The notes: generated by a model not told the origin, from the letters alone. Shown: positions 42,363-55,035, counted from the stretch's first letter. The stretch: DNA of 64,000 bases from Tetrahymena thermophila SB210 (GCF_000189635.1 NW_002476407.1:868001-932000), one strand, 5' to 3'. Program-made: numbers and translations.

Positions 42363-45300
42363 ATGAATTTGGATACATTTATTAGACAGATATGCATATT
42401 TTCTATCTTTATTTTAGCTAATCAAATATATTCTTGTAAAAAAAAAATTATTCTCACTCTTATTTAAACTATATTACTTTATAAAATGACATTTAGACCC
42501 TGTTTTGTTTATATCTGATTTACAAGATCCTGTGATGCTTTATTTTGGAAAATGGACAGTTAGCAACTACGAAGATTTATCTAATACTTTTTGGTTTTAA
42601 GTGAATGATAAATAGCACAGGTATGAACACAACTAAGTTACTACTATTTCAAAAGTTTATAAAACAGATGATCCTCATTACAAGCTAACTATCAACTTCG
42701 ATATTGTCATATTTAATTTAAATAAAGAGTAAATTAATTTATTCTAACTATTTATACTAAACTTATTTTATTTTAACTTTAAGTAACACAGACTGTTCAA
42801 ATTAAAATATAGGCAGCCATCTAAATAATCCTATGTGCACCGTAAGCTATGACTGGGAAAACGGAAAAGATTTTATTATTGTTTTAATTGATGGAAATCC
42901 ATATAAATTTAATGATTTCAGTTAATCATAATAGTTGAATGGAAAGACAGTTTTAAATTTTAGTATCACTATTCCACATGTTAGATAAACTCTAAGTTTT
43001 GATTTTATACCCTACAATACAAAATGGAACTTATTTACAACTCTTGAAAAGTAATTGATTGATATTTATTTCTTATTCAATAAATATTTAAAATTATCAA
43101 ATAATTTAAGAAATTTATTTTTATTTTCTAAAATTTTATTTCCTAGTCTTGATTTACTAAACATTTCTTAAATAAGATGTTAAAATCTTATTGAAAAATA
43201 ATATTTTTCCAAACAATAATTTTATCAGAACCTAATTAAAATTTGGCTTATATTTAATAAAAAATATTTTTACGAACATTTGTGTTTACAAAAATAGAAT
43301 CTTATTTATTAAAAGAGAGTTGAGTTTAAGCTTATTTTTTTTAAGGCAATTTTTCATGGAGTCTTTTTTTAAATAAATAAATAAATTATTATTATTTTTC
43401 ATATCATAAATTGTTTAATATAAGCCAAATTTTCATTTGGTTACAGCAATATAGCATTAAAAAATTAATTTATTTATTTTATTTATATCATTTTAATTAT
43501 TTTAAATATGGTTTTAATGTAAAATATTTAAATAAAGTCTAAATATATATTATGAAGTATGCAGTGATAATTGTTTGTGTCTTTCTTGTTCTAATTAAGG
43601 TAATTGTTTGCAGTGCTAATATACACAATATTATGACACATTAAGCTAAAAATGTATAGACTGTTAACCTAATTGCTTTTATTGCTCAGACTCTAGTACT
43701 TGCTATTCTTGCGTATAAGGATATTTTTTAAATAGTTAAAATGGAAAATGTGAAGATTAAAGTCTGCACCCAAATTCAATTGGAATTGAAGGAATATGGG
43801 TATAGTCACCTAGCTCTAATTGTGAAATATGGGATAAAACAGGAGCATGTATTGTTTAAAAGTAAACAAATGTTTGTCCAGCAGGATATTTTGGTCCTAG
43901 TTGTAATTAATAATGCGATTCTATTTTAAACTGTGAAACTTGTTCATAAAATCTATCTTGTGATACATGTAAATCAACAAATCCATTTTATTATAACCAA
44001 ATATGCTCTTCTTAATGCTACTAATAAGGGTACTATGCAAAGAGCCATACTGAATGTGATCGTTGTCATTTTACTTGTTAAACATGCAATGGTCCACTTT
44101 AGAATAATTGTTTATCTTGTAGACTTTAAAATTATTATTTTATGGAAAATACAAACGAATGTGTTTTGTGCTAAGATACTTACTTTCCTAATGATGTTGA
44201 TAACAGTTGTGATTTATGTGAAAACGTTTTAAATAATTGTTATAAGTGTGAAAATATTGAAAATTAACCATATTGCACATAATGTAAAGATGGTAGTTTC
44301 TTGTATATGGGTAAATGCTACCCTGATTGTGCAAATTTTTAAAACACAAAAGCATTTGGTCCTCCTTTAAATAAATGTACTGTATGCTATGAAGGATGCT
44401 TGTCTTGCAAAGAATTCATAATAGACTATGAGTGTACTGCTTGTGCCCCAAATTTCTTTAAATATTAAAATATGTGCTTACCTTCATGTGATAATGCAAT
44501 AGGTACTTATCCAGATATAACTTAAATGATATGCTTAAATTGTTAAGATTATAATTGTATTGCATGTTTAGGAGCAGGGTATAATTAATGTACAAGGTGC
44601 TCATCATACACTTAATTAGTAAGTGGAACTTGCAAATTGTGTGCAAGCAACTAATTTTTCAATTAATTTTAATCAATATGCTAAGATTGCCCTTTGAATT
44701 GTGAATTTTGTTAAGAGTAAAACAAATGCTAATTATGCAAATTAGGTTACTTCTTAGATTCTTAGTAACCAGGCTCTCCGTGTGTATCATTTTGCAGTGG
44801 AATTTAATATGGAGATGTAACAACCAGAGTTTGTTTAAAATGTCCTCCAGGTACATTTAAGAATTAGATATCTGGTTAATGTGATAAATGTGAGGATGGA
44901 TGTTAAATCTGTTTGAGCAATGGCAAATGCACCTAATGTTTCCCTAATTATATTCTCAATGCATGTAATTCAGGAGGTAAATAATGTACTTAGTGTCCTC
45001 ACCCTAATTAATATAGCATAGGGTCTAATTCTCAGTGTTTTAATTGTGATCCTATTTGTTAAACTTGCTTCGGTTCAGGTCCTCTAAATTGCGTATAATG
45101 TTCAGATGGATATTTTAAAGCAATCAACAATCTTTGCCTTGAATGTGATCCTTCCTGCTAAGCCTGTAGTCTGGGGCCAACATTTTGTATTTCATGTAAG
45201 CCAGGATATGATTATATAAGCTACGAGTCCTCTCTTCCAAAATCAAAATATAAAACTTGCTATAAAAGTTGCCCTGCTGGTTAAAATACTGATTAATAAA

Positions 45301-47449
45301 ATAAGATCTGCTATAGGTGTAGCTATGCCTGCAAAACATGTTCAGGACCAGGTGATAATTAATGTTTGACATGTATTGATGATATAAATGGTTTTCCTCT
45401 CTACAAAACATCTGACAATAAATGTGTAATTTAATGTCCATTGAATACATATTCTGATTTAAAAACAAAAAGCTGTCTAAACTGTGATAAATCATGCAGC
45501 CAATGTGTAGGACCAGCTCCTACAGATTGTACTGTTTGTAACAGTGGTTATATTTATAGAGCTGCATCTAAGACTTGCCTTACTGAATGCCCTATTGGTG
45601 AATATGATTAACGTACTTCAAATACATGTGAAAAATGCATGAATATATGCTATACATGCACTAATGCTAATTAATGCACATCTTGTCCCTCTCCTTTATA
45701 CCTTTCTAGTGAAGCAACTTAGTGTCTTACTTAGTGTCCTTAAGATTAATATTAAAATGAAGATAATCGTGTATGCATTATTTGCCCTTCAAATTGCTTA
45801 AAATGCTAATCAGTAAAGCTATGCACATCTTGCAAAAATGGATTTTTACTATAAAATGGGTAGTGTGTAAGCTCTTGCTCTGAAGGTTTTTATCCTTCAA
45901 AGGATAACTAGTCATGCTTACCTTGCTCTACTTAGTGTGCTTCGTGCAATGAATTAATATGCTTAAAATGTGAAATAAAATCATATGTAATACTTGGAAA
46001 AGAATGTGTGTAGGAATGTCCAAAAGATTATGTACTCAGATAAGGCATTTGCATTACTACTGAAGACGAAATAAAAAGATATATGGATTGTAAATATACT
46101 TTCTTTTTTTGTTTTCTATTATAAACAATTTTTTATTTTAAATAGGTTATTCTAATTGTGATTAAGAAGTTAAGTTTGCTTAAGACTCTGATAATGCTGT
46201 AAAAACAATAGAAATTACTCAATCATCAATGAATGGATTTGCAATGTTTTTCGGAGGATTAGGTAATTATTTTTTTTACTGGTTGCAGATGTAATAAATT
46301 ATGGGAAATATGATGTTTTTAAAGAATGCACGAGCTTTAGGTATTGGAAATTTACACTTAAAGACTTTGTATATGGAGAACTTATTTAATTTGATTCCTA
46401 TTGTAGCACCTTAAGAAGATGTGATAAAAAATTTTGAAGGAAGAACAGATGCTATTGCACAAGGCTTATAGCCATAGAATTTGTATAACTTTTTTGTTTA
46501 GAACTGCTAGTATTCTCTTAGTGCTTTGGCATTATGTTTTTTGATCCTACCTATCCTTTACAAGGTATCAAAAGATAGTGAGTTTTTAAATTTATTATAC
46601 TTATATTGCAGATGGAATGTAATAATAAGATTAATTATGATATCAAGTAATTTTCTTTTGCTTTGCACCTTCTTTAAGTTTTAGTAAGGATCTATGACTG
46701 GAAGTTTAAATATTGCTGATTTCTTTTGCATAGTGATATTCCTGGTGATTTACATAGCAGCATTTTCTTTCCTAATATACTGTAATAAAAAAATGGTGTT
46801 ACCATATCCAACTCAAAGGTCAATAAATGCTTTTTATTATGATATAGAAACTTCAAGTTATTTGCAAAAAAGTTTTTGGGTATTTTTTGAAGTTAGAAAA
46901 TTAATAGTTTGCTTTTTGATAGTTATTACAGAAGGAAGTGCTGCTGTACCTTGGATTTATTTAGTTTTATGTATAATATTCTTAGCATATCATTATAAAT
47001 TTAATCCTTTCTTAAATGTATTATTATAAAGATATATATTTATATCTGAAATAATAAACATCCTTTGCTTAGTATTCCTCAGTCTCTCAGTAACATTTTA
47101 TAATAGTACATCTTCAGTATATTTTGCTTATGTATTTGTGATATTCTTGATAATATACCAATTATGGGCTTTTGTAACATAATTGTATTAACTTGCTAAG
47201 CTTTTGATAACTCTTTTCCTTAAGTATAAGGTTCCTAGCAGCCCAAACTAAAGAAATCGCACAGTTTCTAAACAACCTTTCTTGCTCAAAGATAGTTTAG
47301 GATAAAATTAAAAATAAGAAATTATCTAATAGATTAATTAATAAATGAGTGATAATTATAATATTACTGACTTTGCTGGAAGATCACCTGTGTAGTCTCC
47401 AAGAAAAAAGAGAGAAACATAAGGATTATTTTAACTTCAAAAAAATTGA
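42363..47449 (+). CDS. furin-like Cys-repeat transmembrane surface protein (1475 aa)
   Basis: Exons 42363-42435, 42497-42728, 42784-43050, 43538-46089 and 46146-47449 total 4428 nt, exactly 1476 codons. Exon 1 encodes a signal peptide (hydrophobic ICIFSIFILA). A roughly 165-residue beta-rich ectodomain follows (DPVMLYFGKWTVSNYEDL). Then about 840 residues are built of CxxC/Cx5-12C furin-like (growth-factor-receptor type) repeats, for example CKTCSGPGDNQCLTC and CSQCVGPAPTDCTVC. The C-terminal region has several hydrophobic helices (LSALALCFLILPILY, FFCIVIFLVIYIAAF, WIYLVLCIIFLAYHY, VFVIFLIIYQLWAF) and a polar Gln/Lys-rich cytosolic tail. Ciliates have large families of such proteins; ligands are unknown, and surface sensing or adhesion is inferred. 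Intron 3 (43051-43537) carries an inverted repeat. The start is chosen because only this ATG gives a signal peptide after splicing. Confidence 0.82.
43226..43445. repeat. inverted repeat inside intron 3 of the furin-like gene
   Basis: The 19-nt stretch AAAATTTGGCTTATATTTA at 43238-43256 is matched in reverse complement by TTAATATAAGCCAAATTTT at 43415-43433, with one mismatch. Imperfect pairing extends outward over CCTAATT / CATTTGG. The arms enclose about 160 nt. This could be a small MITE-like element or an RNA hairpin in the intron. No transposase or target-site duplication is evident. Confidence 0.7.
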
Positions 47450-48509
47450 TATTTACATTTTAAGTTTTGAAAGATTAATATTATTTAATTAAAATTTAAA
47501 ATAAGTTTTAATTTATAAAAAGTTTAGTTTAGTTTATTTAATTTATATTTTTTTAATTTTAAAACATACCAAAAATTAAGGAGGTAAAAGTGTTTCAAAT
47601 AATTAATTGTAATATTTATTTTATGGAATTGATTTTATATTATTAAGGTATTTTATTTAATTTAAAATAGCAAAGTTTTAATTTAAAAATATTTCCTCAT
47701 GTTTTTTGTTCAATTAAATTATTGATTTTTATTGAAAATTTAAATTATATTAAATAAAATTGAAAAAAAATTTTTAATTAAATTTTTGATGAACTAAAGC
47801 AAATTTAAAAATTTTTTAGCAAAAAAGAAATTTTTATGAATTTATAAAATAATAAATGAATATTTAACTCTTAGAAATAAAAATATCATAAAATAAATCT
47901 TAAAAATATATATATAATTTAAACATAAATAAGCAGCATATTATGTTCAATTTTTCTTATAAAAATAATTTAACTGTGTTGATAAAGAAACATTAAATGA
48001 TATATACTTAATTAATAATAAATAAAGATAAATTAGCTATTCCATATTTAAGTTGTGGATTAAGTTAGGTATATTTTATATATTAATCATTTTGATTCAA
48101 ATTGAATTTGACTTTAATTTGTATAATATTAAACTACAAATTAAAGTTTTCAACTTTTTTAGACTATTTATATTTGAAAATTAAATTGTATATTTAGATA
48201 ATATTCATTTTTAAAGACAGTAAGATATTTAATTACATAATTACAATTCCTTAAATTTAATCTTAAATGTATTATCTCATTTAACAATAATGCATAAAAG
48301 AATAAAATAACTTATTATTGAATATAATACTTTAAAATATTGATAAATATCAGAATTAAAACTTAAATGTTAAAATATAGAATAGATAGCTTAATAAACT
48401 TAAATTTAGAATTAATATTTAATGATTTTTTAATCAAAAAAAAATCTAAACAAATTCATAAAATGGTAATAATTTATTAACTTTTAAGTTAATTTATTAA
48501 AATTTTTTA
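47450..48509. other. AT-rich convergent spacer
   Basis: The spacer between the 3' ends of the furin-like gene (+) and the first transporter (-) is extremely AT-rich with homopolymer runs. No gene, RNA or long repeat was recognised. Confidence 0.65.
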
Positions 48510-50069
48510 TCAAATAATTTATTTTTTTTTTTACAATTCAACTTCAACTAATTCTTTTATCTCATTTTATATAGGCTTACTAAAAGTTTCGTCTATCGGG
48601 TAATATAAAAGTAAGCTGAATAAACTTATTATCCCAATACCAAAAAGTGGATTTACTCCATATTTTATTAAAGATGAAATAAAATAGCTACAGAGAATAC
48701 TTCCAAATTCACCAACAAAAGAAGCAAAACCTAATCCAACTGTTCTTACAGTAATTGGAAACATCTCTGTAAAGTAAATAAAAGCTATTCCCCATTCAAA
48801 ACTCAAGAAAAATCTTGCTAGAGCCACTAAAATAGCTTACATAGTTTTTTCATAGCAAACATCTGAGCAATCTTAAGGTATTTATATAAAGTTAAAAGAA
48901 ATCATAATACAGCTGAAAATTAAACCTGAAATTATGCAGCTATATTTTCTTTTAAAATAAGGGACAAAAGGAATTATAGCAATATATCCTATTGTATCAG
49001 CAATAGAGGTAGCTAAAGCATTTGATTTTATATCAAAACCAAACTACGAAAGAGTCAGATTGGAACCATAATAAGATATTTGAATGAAAAAAAGAATTAG
49101 ACCTGAGAAAATAGAGTTTAATCTCAATGAAGGAAAAACAAAAAGATCTCTTATCCCATAAATTCTATTTTTATTTACTTCTATTTGTTTATCTTGTAGT
49201 TATTCTTTAGTAATAGTATCTCTTTTGTTTATTTGAGCTATGTAATTCAAAACTTCTACTGTTTTTAATTTATCTTTTTCATATAGAAATAAAGGAGGAT
49301 CTTATATTTTTTACAGATATAAACAAGATATTAAGATGGGAATTCCAATAAAAAGCATCATAACTTTGTAATCTTCTGATATAAATTTAAATAAAACCAG
49401 TAAAGAACCACCTAATCCATAAAAAGGACTTATTGCTGCCATAGTGTACTGTCTAAATTTTCCTAAGGAATGATCATTAATCATGCAAAAAATTATATTA
49501 ATGGTAGAATTAGCTCCAAATTATGAGAGTGCAAATCCAAAAACGCTTAGTACTATATCATCACTAAAAATGGAAGAAACAAGAGCACCAACTCCAGCTA
49601 AGATCCAAAACAATACTGTAGCAAATTTTCTACCGATATTATCTGCTATGTAAAGAGAAGCAATAAAACCTAAAGCACTACCTGCATAGTTAATAGCTAT
49701 TAGTAAATCAGCAATATATTATCTGTCGCACAATAGCGGTGGATTAAATTACATAATAAAAGATTTTGGTTAAGAGGAAAAATATTAGCTTGGTTCAGGT
49801 TATTAGCATACCCAATTTTCACATTCATCACTTTTAATTTCTAGAGGGCAGTGAAAGGAAGGTTTTTCGTAAGTGAATATTGGAGACAGAATGCAAGTTG
49901 CACCAAATAATGATACAAACCCAGAAAATAAAAAAAATCTCTTTTAGTAAGTATGCTAACTACCTACTTACTCAAGAGCCTCCTAAATACTAAGCTTTTT
50001 AATCTAACATTGTTCCTCTGGAATTGTATTATCCTAATTAAAGTGTTAATACTTAAATTGTTTGCTCAT
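48510..50069 (-). CDS. MFS transporter, SLC22/organic-cation-like (copy 1)
   Basis: An uninterrupted single exon runs from ATG 50069 to TGA 48510-48512, 519 aa. About twelve hydrophobic helices are visible. The MFS motif A region is between helices 2 and 3 (LYIADNIGRKFATVLFW). A large Cys-containing loop lies between helices 1 and 2 (FHCPLEIKSDECENWVC), the hallmark of SLC22-type carriers. YFTEMFPITVRTVGLGFASF is the SLC22-like helix 10-11 segment with its conserved Pro/Arg. The protein should carry small organic ions or sugars across a membrane by facilitated or coupled transport; substrate unknown. It is a clear paralogue of the gene at 51105-52925: the same order and many identical blocks (for example MINDHSLGKFR versus MNDHSLGKFR). 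Relative to that copy it has a shorter N-tail and more AT-rich codons, suggesting faster divergence or lower expression. Confidence 0.88.
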
Positions 50070-50189
50070 TTTTCTATAGAAGAAATTAAACTCTTTTTAT
50101 AAATATTACTTAAATCCCTTATCGATTTAAAATTTTTTATGAAAAAAAGTAAATATTTTTTTTTAAAAAAAGGTCTATAATTTGAGTTA

Positions 50190-50700
50190 TTTCATCTAAA
50201 GAAAAAAAATCTACCTAAAATACTACTGTTTATAAAGAGAAAAATTTTTATGTTATCAAAAAATAATTTGAAACAAGTTATTATGCAAATATTTATTTTC
50301 ATATCATGAAATAGTATTTTATTTTAACTGACTCTTTTTTAAAAAATATAAAAGTTAAAATTGTTTTACTGATTTTTCAAATAATATTTAAAGACTAAAT
50401 TCTAGTCAGTCATATACGCTTACTTTACTTCTAAAACAAAATAACTAGATATAAAAATATTTTTTAAAATAATGAAATAAATTTATTTTAGAAAAAGAAA
50501 AAAATCTACCTAAAATAAATACTATTTTGTTTAAAGAAAAATTTTTATGTTATCAAAAAATACTTTGAATAAAATAAATTATGGAAATATTTTTTTTCAT
50601 AAAATAAAATAACATTTTTACTTAATTGGATTTATTTTATAAATTAAATAATTTTTAAGGACTAAATTCTAATCAGTTATCTACACTTTTATTTCTACTC
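50190..50700. repeat. diverged tandem duplication, ~300-bp unit
   Basis: The copies at about 50197-50430 and 50490-50700 share ordered blocks: AAAAAAATCTACCTAAAATA, AAAAATTTTTATGTTATCAA, and near the end ACTAAATTCTA followed by TCAGT. It lies in the spacer between the two paralogous transporters, just upstream of copy 1. It is non-coding in all frames. Confidence 0.75.
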
Positions 50701-50919
50701 AATAAAGATTTCTTGATTTTATAATATTTTTTTAAAACAAACAATCAAATAAATTTGTTTAAGATTTTTTATTTTAATTAATTTTGGTTAATTTTAAATA
50801 ATTTAATAAGAATTTATTTTATTTATTTTAATTCATTATTTTGATAAGGAAAACATATTAAAATAGTTGTATTTAATTGATGAGATAATTTTTTCAATGA
50901 GACTACATTTTGAAGGAGA

Positions 50920-51016
50920 TGTATGTATGTATGTATGTATGTATGTATGTATGTATGTATGTATGTATGTATGTATGTATGTATGTATGTATGTATGTAT
51001 GTATGTATGTATGTAT
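50920..51016. repeat. (GTAT)n microsatellite, about 24 perfect units
   Basis: A perfect tetranucleotide run of nearly 100 bp, the longest simple repeat in the window, lies about 90 nt beyond the 3' end of transporter copy 2. Confidence 0.97.
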
Positions 51017-51104
51017 AAACAATAAATAAAGTAAATATGATATATTTTGTGTTTAATGTTTTATTTTAGAAAAATTTTTATGTTTATTTTTAAGAAAATT
51101 GTTT

Positions 51105-52925
51105 TCAATTTAAAGCAGCAACTGTTGGAATCTGTGCTGAAGATAACTTATTGTTAATTTGAGAAATATTTTATAATTCCTTCTATTCATCAGAGGAGTC
51201 TTTTTTAATGTTTTCCAAATTTTTGGTGAATGTTTTTCCTTCTTCCTCTTTTTGCTTTTCTTGATTTATTCTCTCTTCTTCGACTAATTCTTTGATTTCA
51301 GCTTATTAAGGAACTCCATAGGTTTCTGTCATAGGGAAGTAAAAGACCAAACTGATAATACTTACAACACCCATACCTAGTAATGGGTTGATTCCTTAAT
51401 TTATTAAATAGGTTAGGAAATAACTAGAGAAAACACTGCCTAAATATCCTACAAATGAAGCAAATCCTAATCCAATTGTTCTCACAGTGGTTGGGAATAT
51501 TTCAGTAATGTAGATAAAAGCGAGTCCCCATTCAAATGTTAAGAAGAAACGGGCAATTGTTACAAGAGCAGTTTGAAGTTTCTTTTCAGAGCAGTTATCA
51601 CCACAGTCATCAGGTACAGTAATTTAGTTGAAACAAATAAAGATTACACTATAAATTATACCTGGACAGAAGCTCCATCTTTTTCTTCTAATATGGGTAA
51701 TAATTGGAACAATAGCTAAATATCCACAAGTATCAGCGATAGATGTTGTTAAGGCATTTAATTTAGTATCCAAACCAATTTAAGAAAGAATTAGGTTGGA
51801 ACCATAGTAAGAGATTTAAACGAAGAATAAAATAAGACCTGAGCAGATAGCATTATAACGCAAAGAGCGATATTTGAAAAGATCCTTGAGTCCATAAATT
51901 CTAGAGCTTTTTATTTACACTTCCTTATCTTCAACTTCATCATATTAAACTGTAGGACGATTGTTAATTTTAGCAATTTTGTTCAAAACATCAATAGCTT
52001 ATTGCTTATTTTTTTCATATAAGAAAAGAGGAGGATCATAAAAGAAGAAGAGATAAATGCAAGAAATAGTAATTGGAACAGCAATGCACAACATAATTAA
52101 GCGAAACTTTGGGGTTATTACTGCCATAAGGACTAACACACAACCGCCAACACCGTAAAAAGGATTCAAAGCTGCCATAGTGTATTCTCTAAATTTACCT
52201 AAAGAATGGTCATTCATAATACAAAATACAATATTGATAGCAGAGTTAGCACCAAATTAAGAAAGGGCAAATCCGAAAACAGAAGCACCAATGTTAAAAC
52301 CAAAAATAGTGGAGATATAAGCACCTACTGCTGCTAATATCCAGAAAATAATTGTACCGATTTTACGGCCTTTATTATCAGCAATGTAAAGTGATACAAT
52401 AAAACCGATAGCGCTACCAGCATAGCAAAAAGCAACAGACATATCAGCAATATATTATCTTCCACAAATCAAAGGTGGATCGAAAGCCATAACAAAAGAT
52501 TCTGGATGAGTGGAGAAGTAATCACTTGGATTAGGTTAGTCACATACCCAGCTTTCACATTTATCTGAAGAAACAGTGTCAGGGCAGTTATATGCAGGTT
52601 TTTCGAAAGTGAATGTTGGAGAAAGGATACTTGTTGCACCAAAAAGCCAAACAAAACCTGAAAAGAGGAAGAACAAGATTTAATATTTATTCTTGCTGCC
52701 AACACGTTCAAGGGCATCTATAATAGTCATTTTTTTGGCTTCCTTAGCAGTAGCTTCTTCAGCTACTTACTCTTAGTTAGACTTTTCTTGATTATTTTAA
52801 TCATTCTATTTCAATTAATTGTCTTCAGTTACCATTTAATTAGTATGATTTTCTTAGTGATCAAACTATGGCATTTGTCTAATTTGTTTATTACCTGCTA
52901 CGTCTTCTGAATTTTCTATTTACAT
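51105..52925 (-). CDS. MFS transporter, SLC22/organic-cation-like (copy 2)
   Basis: A single exon runs from ATG 52925 to TGA 51105-51107, 606 aa. An N-terminal Gln/Asn-rich cytosolic tail of about 65 residues precedes helix 1. The helix 1-2 loop carries cysteines (YNCPDTVSSDKCESWVC). Motif A reads LYIADNKGRKIGTIIFW. Conserved SLC22-like segments follow (FTFEWGLAFIYITEIFP, TTVRTIGLGFASFVG). The C-tail is charged and coiled (KELVEEERINQEKQKEEEG). It is predicted to be a twelve-helix plasma-membrane or vacuolar carrier for small organic solutes. It is tandem and co-oriented with copy 1, separated by about 1 kb. Codon use is GC-richer than copy 1, which suggests this is the better expressed or more constrained copy. 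Possible alternative: sugar-porter-like MFS, but the cysteine loop favours SLC22. Confidence 0.9.
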
Positions 52926-53859
52926 TTTTTGTTTAATTTTAGTAAATAATTAATTAACTCAATTCAACTTCTTTTTTTGTTTTAGTTTTGTTTTTGTTTA
53001 TTAATTAATTATATTTTTCTTTTCTTTTTTAATTCTGATACTTATTAAAGAGCAAGCAAAAATATTGGTTGAACTAAATCCCTATCTAATTAATATAAAA
53101 CCCTATTTACTATACTTTAAATTTAATACCAAATAGGATGCTATGTCCAATATGAAAACAAAAGCTTAATTTCGTATTTTAGGTTATATAAGATTAATTT
53201 CTCATACTTTTTTTATTAATAGAATTTTCTTTTTATTTTTGAAGATTAATTGCATCCATTGGAGCACTTTCTTGCAAAAATCTGAATAAATTTTTTCATT
53301 TAATTATTTTTTTTGTCTGATGTATTTTATTATCGATTATAGCCTTTCAAATAATAGATTTTTCTTATTATTGAATGAATCTATGTCCATTAATAATATA
53401 AAGTAATTAGTCTTACGAAATCAAGGATTTTAATGTAAAAAGAAAAATTTTTAATAATATGTTTCAAGTTAGAAATCACTTTTGAGTCATTTTGAATTTA
53501 TTAAGTGTTAGAATCGTTATTGATAAATGTAAACAAAGTGAAATAAAGCACTGCTTTGAAGACTAAAATTTCAAATTGCTTTTAATTTGATATAAATTTA
53601 CCTATTTGTTAATGGGAATTCAAAGTTGAATAATAAATAAAATTTATTCTTTCTCAGTTTAAAGTATCTTTTAACTTAAAAAATGAAATCAAATAATTAA
53701 CCAAATAAATAAATGAATGAATATTCAAATATTTATAACCTAACCATTTTATTCTCATTTTACTATTTTTTTCATTACTTAGGTTTTTTCATAAAAATTT
53801 AAATTATTTGTTAAATTTCGTAAACGAATGAAAAATTTTAGAAAAATTTAATAACTAAG

Positions 53860-54048
53860 ATGCAAGCTATCTATGAGCAAGGCTAATTTATAATGTTATA
53901 GCTGTGGGATGATTATAAAAGCTCAGCTGCATTAACAAGATAACTTAATTAAAAGTGTGTAATTTGGAGAATGTCCTTCTACACAGACACACAAAATCCT
54001 TAAAATACCTTTTTTAATTTTTAATAAGAAACCTTATAAAAAAATTGA
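53860..54048 (+). CDS. possible short gene or first exon (62 codons)
   Basis: ATG 53860 to TGA 54046-54048 in ciliate code. Composition is richer in GC than the flanks and reads protein-like (MQAIYEQGQFIMLQLWDDYK, CVIWRMSFYTDTQNP). No family is recognised. It may be an independent short protein, the first exon of a gene continuing into the ORF at 54376, or chance. Confidence 0.3.
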
Positions 54049-54375
54049 TAGTCATCAAAATTAATTTCGTCATCGTAAAATATCGTCAATTTAAAGGATA
54101 TTTTACATTTTATTATCCATCAATAATTATATTAAAAGAAATCTAAAAAGTAATGAGCATAAATTTATATCGTCTGTGGTTTAAAATATTTAATAAATTC
54201 CTCATATAAGGGTACTTTTTTGAAATTTATTTTTATCCTTCCAAATACAAAACTAAAAATGGAATTTGTCTTTCTATGAGTTTTTATTTTTTACATTTCT
54301 TAAAGTTACATAGATTAAATTAAGTCAAACAAAATTTTGCTTATTTTTTGCTTATATGTTTAAAATTAATATTGC

Positions 54376-55035
54376 ATGATGGCTTTACTTCAATTAAAAT
54401 TAAATGGCTAATAATGTTTGCCTAATGCGCATATTGATGATTTATATATTTTTCCTAAAGATTCTAGATCTCAGAAAATGATTAGTAAAAAATTTGCACG
54501 TTTCAATTAAGTATAAATAGAATCGATTTACTATTACGTCACATTAATTAAAAGAAGATTAATTACAATTCAAAATATGCAAAATTTCTCATGCGATTAA
54601 ATATAGATAGACGCACTTGAAACATTCACTTATCCTCCATTAATTTACCAAAACATTACTCCAAATTACTGTTTAATAGATATTCAAATTTATTTAACAA
54701 AGCTATTATACAAAATAGCAACAACTTATTACTTTTTAGAATAAATTTATATATGTTGTATTAAAGGTGGTTTAAAGAAAAAAGTTATTGTTTACTAAAA
54801 GTGTAAATTTAATCAGAAAAAATTTAAGAAGACCAAATTTAGATTGCATTAATTAATTATCTATCTTTATTTCTATTATTCAATATCAATGCGCTCTAAG
54901 AATAATAATAAGTAAGTTTTAATCAATAATTTGTTTTTCTGGTAATTATAAAACAAATTTATAAATTTCATCATAAGCCTATTAAATTTATTCTTTTATG
55001 ATTGCATTTCATTTCATTATCACTTAATTTTTTGA
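54376..55035 (+). CDS. possible 219-aa hypothetical protein
   Basis: ATG 54376 (followed directly by a second ATG) opens 220 codons to TGA 55033-55035 in ciliate code. The first about 45 residues look coding (PNAHIDDLYIFPKDSRSQK). The later part becomes rich in Ile, Tyr, Phe and Lys, like translated AT-rich spacer. With TGA as the only stop, an open run of this length can arise by chance in such DNA, so support is weak. No family is recognised. Confidence 0.25.

Noticed and set aside
43741..44232. Two consecutive plus ORFs of 62 and 99 codons
   Set aside because: They are out-of-frame readings of the furin-like Cys-repeat exon, which has the correct CxxC pattern in another frame.
45124..45495. 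123-codon minus ORF
   Set aside because: Antisense to the Cys-repeat exon; its pattern mirrors the repeats.
52469..52717. 82-codon minus ORF within transporter copy 2
   Set aside because: Wrong frame of the same strand; the transporter frame carries the conserved motifs.
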